NCBI GenBank assembly: GCA_963843315.1
Contig: CAWJJU010000002.1
Span: 671,522-735,521, forward strand
Source: JAWVFM01 sp963843315
GTDB taxonomy: Bacteria; Actinomycetota; Thermoleophilia; Solirubrobacterales; 70-9
Length of the DNA: 64,000 nucleotides
Direction: 5' to 3'
Shown here: in pieces, positions 1-8,759 of the stretch
Layout: the number at the start of each line of letters is the position of its first letter
Position numbering within the stretch: the first letter of the stretch is position 1
Translations under genes and position numbers: made by a program
Notes under the pieces: generated by a model
Told to the model about the DNA's origin: nothing
Databases searched by the model: none
What the model saw: the letters and a program-made list of their open reading frames with translations, nothing else

Positions 1-2
1 GC

Positions 3-719
3 TTCGAGGAGGACGACGCCGACGAGCGCCTGCGCTCCCTCGGCGAGCGAATCGAGGAGCTGCGCGGCCGCGTGGGCGACCTCGACCCACGGCGCCGCTC
101 GCAGGCCGCCGCGGCTGGCGGGGATCCCAGCGAGCCCACGGTCGCGATCCCGTCGTCCGCATGGCGCCTGGCCAACCAGGGCCAGGGCGCGACGCCGCGG
201 CCCGCCCCGAACTTCGAGCCCGTGCCCGACGCCCCCGCGCCTGCGCCGCAGGGCGAGGAGCCGCCCGCGGACACCGAGCTGCCGGACGAGATCCCGACGG
301 CGCAGAAGCTGATGCTCGGTACTCCCACGCCGCCCTCCCAACCGGCGCCGCCGCGCCCCGAGGTCGCCGCGACGGCCGAGGCGGCCGATGACGGGGGCGG
401 CGAAACGGACGAGGCCCTTGCCGAGCCCAAGGCCAAGGTGGCGTTCCTCGACGCCGGACCGTTTGCCGGGCTGTCGCACCTGCGTTCCTTCCAGGAGGCC
501 ATCAACCGCCTGCCCGCGGTCGAGGCGGCGCGCGTGCGGCGCTTCAAGGGCCGGCGGGCGCAGATCGAGATGCGGATGCTCGCGCCCGTGCCGGTGCCGC
601 GCGAGCTCCAGCGCCTGTCGACTCGCCTCGACGTCAGGGCGCGCGACTTCAGGAACTACAGGGTCGAGATCCCCGCCGCCGAGGTCGTCGGCGCGGGCAA
701 CGAGGAGGAGGGCGAATGA
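3..719 (+). CDS. Proline/alanine-rich protein with C-terminal folded domain (5' end missing)
   Basis: The frame is open from the window edge, so the true start lies upstream. The visible part begins with a charged helical stretch (DDADERLRSLGERIEELRGR), continues with a low-complexity linker rich in Pro, Ala and Glu (about residues 30-130), and ends in a compact domain of roughly 75 residues (from AFLDAGPFAGLSHLRSFQEA). That end contains the pattern LRSFQEAINRLPAVEAARVRRFKG, which resembles the small alpha/beta domains that actinobacterial surface or regulatory proteins carry at their C-termini (inference). The stop overlaps the next start (ATGA), so it is the first visible gene of an operon with the small membrane protein and the glycosyltransferase. 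Function unknown; a role in envelope polysaccharide synthesis is guessed from neighbours only. Confidence 0.75.
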   Translation, partial: FEEDDADERLRSLGERIEELRGRVGDLDPRRRSQAAAAGGDPSEPTVAIPSSAWRLANQGQGATPRPAPNFEPVPDAPAPAPQGEEPPADTELPDEIPTAQKLMLGTPTPPSQPAPPRPEVAATAEAADDGGGETDEALAEPKAKVAFLDAGPFAGLSHLRSFQEAINRLPAVEAARVRRFKGRRAQIEMRMLAPVPVPRELQRLSTRLDVRARDFRNYRVEIPAAEVVGAGNEEEGE

Positions 720-853
720 TCTCAGCCATCGGCAACACCCTCGTGGCGATCGCCGTGCTCGTGGCCTTCGTCCTGTTCTACGTCGGCTTCATCCTCGCCC
801 CGCTGATCGTCGTGGTGCTCGGCTACGCCGTGTTCGCCTACGGGGGGAGGTAG
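716..853 (+). CDS. Small hydrophobic membrane protein, 45 aa
   Basis: ATG overlaps the upstream stop as ATGA and the frame runs 45 codons to TAG. The product is almost entirely hydrophobic: one long or two short membrane segments (NTLVAIAVLVAFVLFYVGF, then APLIVVVLGYAVFAY). GGGGGAGG near its end serves as ribosome binding site for the next gene, GTG at 857. Tight packing on both sides supports a real gene. It could be a small subunit of the glycosyltransferase that follows; that is inference from position. Confidence 0.7.
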   Translation: MISAIGNTLVAIAVLVAFVLFYVGFILAPLIVVVLGYAVFAYGGR

Positions 854-856
854 GGC

Positions 857-3058
857 GTGTCGACGATCAGGGGACGGTCGAGCTTCGCGCCGCCGGGCGA
901 GACCGAGGTGGTCCACGTAACCCTCGAGCCCGACTGGGTCGACGGGACGGACCCGGTGGACGCCATGGCCGCCCAGGCCCTGCCGTACAAGGTCTGCCGC
1001 CACTTCGGGATGCTCCCCGTCTCCTACGCCGACGGCGTCCTCACCGTCGCGGTCACGGATCCGCAGGACATGCTCGCCCAGAGCGTCGCCCGCGCCCTCG
1101 CCCACGAGCAGCTGCGGGTCGTCGTCGCCCCCAGCGACGAGATCGATCGCGCGATCGATCGTGTCTATGCCGGTCACGAGGACGACGCCGTGCCCGAGAC
1201 CGTCGTCGACGTCACCGGCACCGTCGCCGAGAAGGGCAAGCTTGGCGGCTTGCTCGTCTCACGCGAGCTCGTCGACGAGTCGCAGCTGGCCGATGCCCTT
1301 CAGACGCAGGACCGCACCGGGTCGAAGCTGGGCGAGATCCTCATCCACGAGCGGCTGATCCGCGAGGTCGACCTCGTTGCCGCCCTCGCCGACCAGCTCG
1401 AGATCCCCCTGATCGACCTCGAGGAGCTCGAGCCCCAGCCCGAGGCGCTGGCGGAGATCCCGGAGTCGATCCAGCGGGCGCTGCGCGCCGTCCCTCTCGA
1501 GCTCGACGACGAGTACGTCTACATCGCGGTCGCCGAGCCCCTCGACGATGACGCCATGGCGGCGATCGCCGAGCACACGGAGCTCGAGCCGAGCCTGTTC
1601 CTTGCCCCGGGCAAGGATGTCGACCAGCTGCTGCGCGACGTGCACCGCGAGGAGTACATCCGCGCCTCTCGCACCGAGCTGCTCGAGACCAACCCCGAGG
1701 ACTGCGCGAACCGGGTGATCTCCGACGGGCAGCGTGCCTTCCTGATCGCGCTCGGCATCCTCACCGTCGTCTGTGCCGTCATCAACCCCCTGGCCACCGC
1801 GGTCGGGTTCGTGGTCGCCTCGTCGGCGATCTACGGGATCACGTCGCTGTACAAGTTCAAGCTCTTCTTCGACTCGTTCGGCCGGCGCCAGGAGGCGGTC
1901 GTCTCCGCGGAGGAGGTCGCCGCGCTCGACGAGCGCGACTGCCCGGTCTACACGATCCTCGTCCCGCTGTACGACGAGGCCGAGGTGATCCCGCGCCTCA
2001 CCCAGAACCTGGGCTCCCTCGACTACCCGAAGGAGAAGCTCGAGATCCTGCTGCTGAACGAGGAGGACGACGAGGCGACTCGCGAGGCGATCCTGGCGAT
2101 GGACTTGCCGCCGCAGTTCAAGCTCCTGATCGTTCCCGACAGCCTGCCCAAGACGAAGCCCAAGGCCTGCAACTACGGGCTGCTCCAGGCGACGGGCGAC
2201 TACGTCGTCATCTTCGACGCCGAGGACAAGCCCGACCCCGACCAGCTCAAGAAGGTGCTGATCGCGTGGCGGCAGTCCGACGACGACAACGTCGCCTGCG
2301 TCCAGTGCAAGCTCAACTACTTCAACACCGACCAGAACATCCTCACGCGCTTCTTCGCGACGGAGTACGCGCTGTGGTTCGACCTGCTGCTGCCCGGCCT
2401 CGACGCCAGCGGCGCGCCGATCCCCCTGGGCGGCACGTCAAATCACTTCGACCGTCAGATCCTGCTCGAGCTGGGCGCCTGGGACCCATTCAACGTGACC
2501 GAGGACGCGGACCTCGGGATGCGCCTGCACAAGGCCGGCTACAAGACCGGGATGCTGGACTCCACCACGCTGGAGGAGGCCAACTCGGACCTCTCCAACT
2601 GGATCCGCCAGCGCTCGCGCTGGGTCAAGGGGTACCTGCAGACCTACCTGGTGCACATGCGCCACCCGGTCAAGCTCTTCCGCACCGTGGGGTGGAAGGC
2701 CTTCCTGTCGTTCCAGTGCATCGTCGGCGGCACGGTGATCTTCCTGCTGAACCCCATCTTCTGGGCGCTCACGACCGTGTGGATCCTCACGCAGGCGGGG
2801 GTGATCGAGTCGCTGTTCCCGGGCTTTCTCTACTACGCGGCCTCGGCGCAGCTGCTGATCGGGAACTTCGTGTTCACCTACCTCGCGGTCGCCGGCTCGC
2901 TGCAGCGGCGCATGTTCTCCCTCACCAAGTACGCGCTGTTCTCGCCGATCTACTGGGGCCTCATGTCCATCGGCGCCTACCGCGGGTTCTGGCAGCTGAT
3001 GACGAAGCCCTTCTACTGGGAGAAGACCATCCACGGCCTCGACGCCGGGGAGCACTGA
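857..3058 (+). CDS. Membrane GT2 glycosyltransferase with N-terminal MshEN-like domains
   Basis: A 733-aa processive-type glycosyltransferase. Residues about 33-105 and 128-270 look like MshEN/type II secretion E N-terminal domains, which in other proteins bind cyclic di-GMP. Two membrane segments follow (about 294-338), then a GT2 catalytic domain starting near 361, with DAEDKPDPD (about 454), TEDADLGMRL (about 548) and RQRSRWVKG (about 585) matching the D-D-D-QxxRW pattern of cellulose/hyaluronan-type synthases, then at least three more membrane segments. GTG start is preceded by GGGGGGAGG. This architecture matches XagB-like exopolysaccharide synthases. Likely role: synthesis and export of an extracellular polysaccharide, possibly under c-di-GMP control (inference). 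The sugar cannot be told from the sequence. Confidence 0.88.
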   Translation: MSTIRGRSSFAPPGETEVVHVTLEPDWVDGTDPVDAMAAQALPYKVCRHFGMLPVSYADGVLTVAVTDPQDMLAQSVARALAHEQLRVVVAPSDEIDRAIDRVYAGHEDDAVPETVVDVTGTVAEKGKLGGLLVSRELVDESQLADALQTQDRTGSKLGEILIHERLIREVDLVAALADQLEIPLIDLEELEPQPEALAEIPESIQRALRAVPLELDDEYVYIAVAEPLDDDAMAAIAEHTELEPSLFLAPGKDVDQLLRDVHREEYIRASRTELLETNPEDCANRVISDGQRAFLIALGILTVVCAVINPLATAVGFVVASSAIYGITSLYKFKLFFDSFGRRQEAVVSAEEVAALDERDCPVYTILVPLYDEAEVIPRLTQNLGSLDYPKEKLEILLLNEEDDEATREAILAMDLPPQFKLLIVPDSLPKTKPKACNYGLLQATGDYVVIFDAEDKPDPDQLKKVLIAWRQSDDDNVACVQCKLNYFNTDQNILTRFFATEYALWFDLLLPGLDASGAPIPLGGTSNHFDRQILLELGAWDPFNVTEDADLGMRLHKAGYKTGMLDSTTLEEANSDLSNWIRQRSRWVKGYLQTYLVHMRHPVKLFRTVGWKAFLSFQCIVGGTVIFLLNPIFWALTTVWILTQAGVIESLFPGFLYYAASAQLLIGNFVFTYLAVAGSLQRRMFSLTKYALFSPIYWGLMSIGAYRGFWQLMTKPFYWEKTIHGLDAGEH

Positions 3059-3061
3059 GCC

Positions 3062-4819
3062 ATGGAAGCGGCAACCGGAACAGCCCAGCCCCAGGTCTTC
3101 GCGCCCCGTCCCATCTACGACGCGAAGGAGCACGGCCCCGCCATCCCGGTCACGCGCCGGGAGAGCGCGTTCGTGTTCTTCGTCACGGGGATCTTCTACG
3201 CGCTCGTGGGCTACCACGTGATCGTCGGCCTGCACGTGGTGCCGTTCGAGGCGCTCGACCGCATGACCCGCGGCCTGATGGTGTGGCACAACAACCCGCC
3301 GAAGCTGGCGGCGATCGGGTTCTCGGTCAGCCCGGTTCCCACGATCACCCTGCTGCCGTTCACCGCGTTCCGCGGCGCGGTCACCAGCGGCTTGGCGCTT
3401 CCTGTCAGCTCCGCAATCTTCGCCGCGGGGGCCCTGGTCTTCATCAACCGCCTCTTCGCGATCGCCGACATGAGCCGCCCGCTTCGCTTCGTCCTCGTGA
3501 CGCTGGTCGCGCTGAATCCGATGTTCGTCTTCTACGCGACGAACGGCACCGGGGTCGCCGTCTACATGTTCTTCGTCGCCATCGTCCTCTACTGCCTGCT
3601 GGCGTGGGTGCGCACGCTGTCCGCGCGCTTTCTCATCGGCGGCGGCATGGCCATGTCGATGGCCTGCTTGGCGCGCTACGAGTTCATGGTGTGGGCGCTG
3701 CTGATCGCCTTCATCATCGCCGCGGTCCTCGTTTCGAACAAGCGCCAGGGCGACGAGGTCCAGGGGTCGGTGATCGCCTACGCCGCGCCGATCCTCTACG
3801 CGATCGGCCTGTGGCTCTTCTTCAACTCGACGGTCCTTGGCGATCCGTTCGCCTGGATCGACCAGACCCGCAGCGCACAGGTGAACTCCGCGCTCACGCC
3901 GTTCCCGGCGTTCGACCTCGGCGACGCCGTGGCCAACGCCCTGCGGATCCAGCTCATCTTCCCGGCGACGCTCTTCGTGCTGCCGGCGCTGGCGATTCGC
4001 CTCTTCGGCTCCCGTACGGCCTCGGCGGCGGGATTCACGCTGCTGCTGTTGCTCGCCGTGGCCTTCCCTGTGTTCGCCGCGGCCAGCGCCGGGCGGGTCG
4101 ACGTCATCGAGCTCAGCGACGCCCTCCCCGCCATGCTCGCGGCGCTCGCGGGCATCGCCTGGCTGTACATGAGCTCACCTGACGGGCGGGGGCTGATCGC
4201 TGCGATCGCCGTGATCCTCAGCGTCATCGCGCTGCCCCTCGCGTTCGCGCAGATGCAGAGCTTCCCCCACCAGAACCTCGAGCAGGCCTTCGCGCGCGCC
4301 ATCTCGACCGGCGACGACCAGGAGGGTGTCGGCTCTCGCGGTGGCTTCACCGCCGGCATCGCCCCCGAGCGGGCCATGGCGCAGAGCATCGACGGGAAGC
4401 ACACCGGCACCGGGGACATCCTCACCGACAACGCCCGGACCTTCGGCGTGATCGCGATGACCGGCCGGCCGGAGCTCTTCTTCGATCGCGTCGACCAGGG
4501 CGACACCCTCTGGAACGAGGCGCTCGCGGATCCCGCTGCGGCCGACGTCGGCTATCTGCTGGCGGAGCGCTCAGGCTCCGACCGGGTGCTCGCGCGCTAC
4601 CCCGGCGCCGACAGCGGCAAGTACTCGTTCCTGCAGGTCGTTGCCGAGAACGACCGCTACGTGCTGCTCAAGGTCCTGGGCCCGCCGACCTCGCCCGGGA
4701 CCGGATCGGGCCCCGCCGGCAATGCGACGGCCACGGCGCCCGGCATCACGACGATCCCCGGCGCGGGCCCCGCGCTGGGAGGCACGGCGCCGGCGGGCGC
4801 CGCGTCCGGTGGAGGCTGA
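3062..4819 (+). CDS. Polytopic membrane protein, probable GT-C-like partner of the glycosyltransferase
   Basis: A 585-aa protein starting 3 nt after the glycosyltransferase stop. It has roughly ten hydrophobic segments between residues 35 and 400, then a soluble C-terminal part (about 405-540) and a Gly/Ala/Pro-rich tail. The arrangement of many membrane helices followed by an outer domain resembles GT-C (lipid-linked sugar) transferases or O-antigen-type membrane proteins, but no catalytic motif is secure. Operon position argues for a shared envelope pathway. Confidence 0.75.
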   Translation: MEAATGTAQPQVFAPRPIYDAKEHGPAIPVTRRESAFVFFVTGIFYALVGYHVIVGLHVVPFEALDRMTRGLMVWHNNPPKLAAIGFSVSPVPTITLLPFTAFRGAVTSGLALPVSSAIFAAGALVFINRLFAIADMSRPLRFVLVTLVALNPMFVFYATNGTGVAVYMFFVAIVLYCLLAWVRTLSARFLIGGGMAMSMACLARYEFMVWALLIAFIIAAVLVSNKRQGDEVQGSVIAYAAPILYAIGLWLFFNSTVLGDPFAWIDQTRSAQVNSALTPFPAFDLGDAVANALRIQLIFPATLFVLPALAIRLFGSRTASAAGFTLLLLLAVAFPVFAAASAGRVDVIELSDALPAMLAALAGIAWLYMSSPDGRGLIAAIAVILSVIALPLAFAQMQSFPHQNLEQAFARAISTGDDQEGVGSRGGFTAGIAPERAMAQSIDGKHTGTGDILTDNARTFGVIAMTGRPELFFDRVDQGDTLWNEALADPAAADVGYLLAERSGSDRVLARYPGADSGKYSFLQVVAENDRYVLLKVLGPPTSPGTGSGPAGNATATAPGITTIPGAGPALGGTAPAGAASGGG

Positions 4820-4845
4820 TCGTGAGCGTCGCCGAGCGGGAGAGC

Positions 4846-5227
4846 TCAGGCGGTCGCGCCGGCGAGCCCGGCGCCCTGGCCGTAATGGGCGTTGAGCTCA
4901 ACGGCAAGCGAGGCGGGAAGGCCACCGAGCGGGTGGACCAGCGGCGCGGACCTGATGACCTCGCGCTCGTAGGGCACCCACACATGGCCGGCACCCGCGG
5001 TCGCGTCCTCGAAGGGAATGAGCGTGTGGTGGCGACCACCGCCGAAGCGACCCTCGCGCACGAGGATCCAGCTCGGCTCACCGGTTCGCCGGATCGACCC
5101 AGATGTCCTCGACGCGGCCGACGCTGGCGCCCACCACGTCGTCGACACGGAAGCCGACCCACTTCATGACCTCGGACAGCAGCGGCTTGCGGCTTCCTCG
5201 AAGATCGATGGCGGCGGTAGTGGTGAT
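4846..5227 (-). pseudogene. PRC-barrel domain protein, single-base frameshift
   Basis: Two minus-strand frames together make one PRC-barrel protein: GFRVDDVVGASVGRVEDIWV in one, then GEPSWILVREGRFGGGRHHT in the next, followed by LIPFEDA and a C-terminal tail. Dropping one of the two T bases at + 5085/5086 joins them as VDPATGEPSWILVREG, a textbook PRC-barrel strand pair. The total length is 3n+1, consistent with one inserted base. GGAAGGAG (minus strand, 5240-5233) is a good ribosome binding site, but the codon at the right distance is ATC (5227), not ATG; the next in-frame ATG is at 5167. PRC-barrel proteins are small stress-linked or RNA-associated proteins. I read this as a real gene with an assembly error rather than a decayed one. 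Confidence 0.65.
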
Positions 5228-5441
5228 GGCAACTCCTTCCGTGGGAGCCTCGAATCCTGCGTGAGGCCCGCGACGGCTGGAACGTACCACCGGGCGTGGC
5301 GGGCTCCTGCCGGTTACCGGGGTTATCCACAGGGATACGCTCGGCTGCGCGACAATTACCCGATATGGGTTACTTCAAACGGGCGAAGATCCCTGCCCGA
5401 GATGCAAGGAATCTCTCTTTCCGAAGCCAAATCGGAGGGTC

Positions 5442-6215
5442 ATGGCCCGCTCCGCTGAGCGCCTCGCGCGACGCCTCGCGCTCGCCGGGATCGCGGCGCT
5501 CGTGACGTTGCCGGCAATGGCGAGCCCGGCGGCGGCGTCGCCCGCCGGACCAGGCGGCAAGGCCGCGCAGATGCGCTCCTGCGGCCGCCACCTGCCCGTG
5601 GACTTCTCCGTCGTCAGCCGCTTCCCCCGCCTGTACTCGAGCCAGTACTCCAAGCGCGTGCCGGTGCAGGTCACCGACACGGGTGGAGCGCCCATCAAGG
5701 ACTGGCGGATGCAGCTCTACACCTTCGGCGGCAACAAGATCGGGCAGAGCGCGCGCGACTCGCGCATCGAGGGGACCGAGAAGCACGCGGTGCGGATGCG
5801 GTTCCCGATGCAGCCCGGCAAGCTCACCCTCGTCATCAAGGGCGAGTTCGCTGACTGCGGCGAGCGCGAGCTGGACACGGTCGTCCACTTCGTGGGCTGC
5901 CGCTCGCGGCTGCCGCTCAAGCTTCACGATCCGCCCGGGGGCTTCGCGGCGGACTATCACAACTACCTCTCCGTCGAGGCCGGAAGCAGGGACGGGTCGC
6001 TGATCAGGGACGTGAGCAGCCGCCTCTACGACTTCAAGGGCAGGCTCTTCGGCCGCAGCCAGACGGTTAAGGCGCTCTTCGGGTTCGTCTCCTTCGACAA
6101 CAAGCTCAAGCGCACCCTCAAGCCGGGCAAATACGCCGTCGTGTTCAGCGGCCGAATCGACCAGCCGAAATCATGTGGGCCAAAGACCTACACAAAAACA
6201 CTGACTTTCAAGTAG
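5442..6215 (+). CDS. Secreted beta-rich protein of unknown function
   Basis: 257 aa. A signal peptide is clear: basic start (MARSAERLARR), hydrophobic core, then Ala-rich cleavage region near residue 32 (ASPAAASPAG). GGAGGGT lies just before the ATG. The mature part has two similar modules, each with a Cys and a pattern of alternating hydrophobic residues (VPVQVTDTGGAPIKDWRMQL; YLSVEAGSRDGSLIRDVSSR), as in Ig-like or CARDB-like extracellular domains. It may be a cell-surface protein. The next gene overlaps its end. Confidence 0.75.
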   Translation: MARSAERLARRLALAGIAALVTLPAMASPAAASPAGPGGKAAQMRSCGRHLPVDFSVVSRFPRLYSSQYSKRVPVQVTDTGGAPIKDWRMQLYTFGGNKIGQSARDSRIEGTEKHAVRMRFPMQPGKLTLVIKGEFADCGERELDTVVHFVGCRSRLPLKLHDPPGGFAADYHNYLSVEAGSRDGSLIRDVSSRLYDFKGRLFGRSQTVKALFGFVSFDNKLKRTLKPGKYAVVFSGRIDQPKSCGPKTYTKTLTFK

Positions 6216-6937
6216 GCGCGCTGGTGGCGGCAGTGGCGATCCTCACCGGGGCGCTGGCCTCCTCCACCGTGCCCGGCGGCCGCGTGGCCACGGGCCTAGG
6301 CCGCTACGTTGAGGCCGGTTATCGGCCCGGCCCGGCCGGTCCGACTGGCCCCAGGGGGTCGCGCGGACCGCACGGCCTCACCGGCTTCGCGGGCTCCACG
6401 GGGCCGCGCGGGCGCTCCGGGCCCGACGCCGCCGCCTCGCGGCTGCGCAAGCAGAACGTCTCCATCAACTGGCAGAACGGCGACTTCTCCGGGCGCGATC
6501 GCGAGAGCTTCGAGGCGCCGGGAATCGGCCACGGAGTGGTGCGCTGCAGCCCCCCGACCTCCGCGGAGCCCAACGGCACCCAGTGGGTGCGCTTCTTCCC
6601 CAACGACCAGAAGGACGACACGGTGATGTGGACGGTGCGCGCCGGCGGCCCTCCGGGTGACGAGGAGGTCAGCGTGGTGCGCACGGCGCGGCGCGAGGGC
6701 AACACGGGCCCCGATTTCTACGAGGGGATGAACACGAGCCCCACCGGCATCGACGCGACGAGCACCGGAACCTTCACGGGGATCATCTCCTCGCGCGCGA
6801 CGCGCAACTCGAACGGCGCGGCGCCCAACTCGGCGCCCGCTGCCACGACATTCCAGCTGTCGTGGCACTGGAGCTTCTTCGACCAGTTCGGCCCGCGCTG
6901 CTACGTGGCGGGCTCCTTCTACACGGACCGCGGCTGA
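6173..6937 (+). CDS. Exported protein with short collagen-like repeat
   Basis: 254 aa from ATG 6173 (overlapping the previous gene by 43 nt); an in-frame GTG at 6224 just after the previous stop is an alternative. A hydrophobic segment near residues 15-32 acts as signal or anchor. About eleven Gly-X-Y triplets follow (GPAGPTGPRGSRGPHGLTGF and more), then a C-terminal domain of about 160 residues beginning VSINWQNGDFSGRD and containing two Cys. The same domain type ends the next gene's product, so the two are paralogues. Likely a surface-anchored stalk with a globular head; ligand unknown. Confidence 0.75.
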   Translation: MWAKDLHKNTDFQVGALVAAVAILTGALASSTVPGGRVATGLGRYVEAGYRPGPAGPTGPRGSRGPHGLTGFAGSTGPRGRSGPDAAASRLRKQNVSINWQNGDFSGRDRESFEAPGIGHGVVRCSPPTSAEPNGTQWVRFFPNDQKDDTVMWTVRAGGPPGDEEVSVVRTARREGNTGPDFYEGMNTSPTGIDATSTGTFTGIISSRATRNSNGAAPNSAPAATTFQLSWHWSFFDQFGPRCYVAGSFYTDRG

Positions 6938-7668
6938 TGGGACGCAGGCTGACAACCATGCTGGCCGGGGCCGCCGCCGCGGCGGTCGTCGCGACTCCGA
7001 TCGCCATCGCCCTCACCGGCTCCGGCGGCGGCGGGCGCTCGCCGGCCGCGGGTGGCAAGGCGGCCGGCGCTCCGCCCCGCGTCGCCCTCGACTCCTTCAA
7101 GCGCGGCGTGCACCGCGGCCCCACCGGGCCAACGGGCCCAACGGGCCTGAGGGGCAGGCGCGGCAAGCGCGGCCCAACCGGGCCGCTCGGGCCGCGCGGA
7201 GCCACGGGCCCGGCCGGGACCCCGTCCTCCGACGAGGTCGCGAACATCAGCCTCAACTGGCGCAACGGGGCCTACACCGGTCGCGACGTGGCGACCACCA
7301 ATGTCCCCGGCCTCGGCACCCTCGTCGCTCGCTGCAACCCCAGTGCCCAGACCCTCACGCTGACCCCGGCCAACGACGGCGTCCGCACCGTTGCCAGCCT
7401 CACCAGCTTCCAGGGCGCCGGTCAGAGCGGCGCCTCCTCGCACGACCGCTTCGCGTCGGAGGGACCGTCGGATCCGATGGTCATCCCCGTCCCCACCAAC
7501 GGGATGATCAGCGGCACCTTCAGCATCGAGCCGATCGCCGGCGACGGCACAACGCCCGGGCCCTCCCCGGCGACGCTGGTCCTCTCGTCCGAGTGGAAGC
7601 TGAACGACCCGGACTCCACGCAGAACTTCTGCTTCGTGGCCGGCCAGCTCATCCGCCAGGGCGACTGA
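6937..7668 (+). CDS. Exported collagen-like protein, paralogue of the preceding gene
   Basis: 243 aa. The start ATG overlaps the upstream TGA (TGATG), so translation is coupled. An N-terminal hydrophobic stretch (MLAGAAAAAVVATPIAIAL) is a signal or membrane anchor. Gly-X-Y repeats occupy about residues 58-95 (GPTGPTGPTGLRGRRGKRGP and more), followed by ISLNWRNGAYTGRD...VPGLGTLVARCNP, matching VSINWQNGDFSGRD...APGIGHGVVRCSP of the upstream product. The head domain holds two Cys that could form a disulfide. No sortase motif is visible. Confidence 0.75.
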   Translation: MGRRLTTMLAGAAAAAVVATPIAIALTGSGGGGRSPAAGGKAAGAPPRVALDSFKRGVHRGPTGPTGPTGLRGRRGKRGPTGPLGPRGATGPAGTPSSDEVANISLNWRNGAYTGRDVATTNVPGLGTLVARCNPSAQTLTLTPANDGVRTVASLTSFQGAGQSGASSHDRFASEGPSDPMVIPVPTNGMISGTFSIEPIAGDGTTPGPSPATLVLSSEWKLNDPDSTQNFCFVAGQLIRQGD

Positions 7669-7733
7669 CCCGCAGATCCCGCGTTTTGCGGGGTGCGACG
7701 CGACGCTGGCCGGGAGGCCGCCGACGCGCGTCC

Positions 7734-7739
7734 TAGACT
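7734..7739 (+). promoter_or_regulatory. -10 element TAGACT before the coiled-coil gene
   Basis: TAGACT identical to the -10 boxes at 8382 and 9961. Here the start codon is 47 nt downstream, giving a short leader that contains the inverted repeat GGGTT...AACCC. Confidence 0.4.
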
Positions 7740-7786
7740 CGGCGCCGCCGGCCCGGGTTACGTCCCAAACCCGGTCCGGCAGCGAT

Positions 7787-8353
7787 ATGGGGACCGAGGA
7801 GCAGCGACAGCAGCAACAGGCTGGCCAGGGCAGCGGCAAGCGGTCGCTTCGCGTGGTCGACCGCGAGCGCGAGCGCTCGCGGCTGCTCCGCACCGAGGTG
7901 AGCGACCTCACCGAGGCGCTCGTCGACCGCGACGCCGAGCTCGCCGAGCTCGAGGCCGAGCGGGAGGCGCTGGAATCGTCGCTCGCCGAGCGCGGCGCCG
8001 ACCCCCAGGAGCAGGAGCTTCGCGCTCGCACGAAGGAGCTCCAGGACCGTAGCCGCCAGCTGCAGGACCACAGCCGCAAGCTCCAGGTGCGCAGCGCCAA
8101 GCTCCAGGCGCGCACGGAGCAGCTCACCCAGGTGCTTGCCCACCGCGATGCCGAGCTGCGCAACGCGCGCGCCCAGCTGACCGAGCTCGACAAGGAGCTC
8201 CGCGCCGCCCGCGTCAGAGTCGAGCGCAGCGCCGAGACGGTCCGCAACGCGCTGGCCGCCCTCGAGGCTCAGGACGCACCGGCCTCCACTGGCCTGCGAA
8301 AGCGTGCCGAGTCGGCGCGAGCCGCGCTCGAGCGCCTCGACGAGTCGGCCTAG
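7787..8353 (+). CDS. Coiled-coil protein with near-perfect heptad repeats
   Basis: 188 aa, soluble, almost entirely alpha-helical. Residues about 85-120 consist of consecutive seven-residue units RTKELQD, RSRQLQD, HSRKLQV, RSAKLQA, RTEQLTQ, with Leu at a fixed heptad place, predicting a long uninterrupted coiled coil. Further Leu/Ala heptads precede and follow. No enzymatic motif. It sits just before an FHA-domain protein with its own promoter, so the two may not form one operon. Function unknown; a structural or scaffolding role is inferred. Confidence 0.7.
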   Translation: MGTEEQRQQQQAGQGSGKRSLRVVDRERERSRLLRTEVSDLTEALVDRDAELAELEAEREALESSLAERGADPQEQELRARTKELQDRSRQLQDHSRKLQVRSAKLQARTEQLTQVLAHRDAELRNARAQLTELDKELRAARVRVERSAETVRNALAALEAQDAPASTGLRKRAESARAALERLDESA

Positions 8354-8381
8354 CTTCCGTCCGGGCCCGCTGCGGCGCGCC

Positions 8382-8387
8382 TAGACT
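8382..8387 (+). promoter_or_regulatory. -10 element TAGACT, leaderless start of the FHA gene
   Basis: TAGACT ends 9 nt before the GTG start at 8397, so transcription probably begins at or next to the start codon, giving a leaderless mRNA. No Shine-Dalgarno sequence is present, which fits. Confidence 0.55.
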
Positions 8388-8396
8388 CACGGCCCC

Positions 8397-8747
8397 GTGA
8401 GCACGCCCTACCTGTTCGTTCGCAACGGCCCCGCCGCCGGCGCCCTGCACCCGATTTCGGGTGGCGCCGTGACCCTGGGCCGCGGCACGGCGGCTGACCT
8501 GATGCTTCCCGACGCCGCCGTCTCCCGAATGCACGCCGCGATCCGGGTCGACGGCCACACCGTCGTCGTCGAGGACCTCGACTCGTCCAACGGCACGCGC
8601 GTCAACGGCGCGACCGTGAGTCAGGCGCGCCTTGCCCACGGCGACGTGATCGAGGTCGGCGCGACCGAGCTGGAGGTCAGGGTCGAGGAGGACGGCGCCT
8701 CGCTGCCGACGCCGAGCGAACCGACCGAGATCCACCCGCCGCGCTGA
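8397..8747 (+). CDS. FHA-domain protein
   Basis: 116 aa. A complete forkhead-associated domain: GRGTAADLMLPDAAVSRMHA, then DSSNGTRVNGATV and a final beta strand. The Gly-Arg, Ser-x-x-His and Asn-Gly positions that contact phosphothreonine peptides are all kept. No membrane or partner domain. It likely reads a Ser/Thr kinase signal; no kinase gene is in the window. GTG start directly after a TAGACT box suggests a leaderless mRNA. Confidence 0.85.
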   Translation: MSTPYLFVRNGPAAGALHPISGGAVTLGRGTAADLMLPDAAVSRMHAAIRVDGHTVVVEDLDSSNGTRVNGATVSQARLAHGDVIEVGATELEVRVEEDGASLPTPSEPTEIHPPR

Positions 8748-8759
8748 GGGGCGACCCGG

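Noticed and set aside
4822..5169. Plus-strand ORF of 115 codons after the membrane protein
   Set aside because: The minus strand of the same stretch gives a clear PRC-barrel protein once one base is removed.
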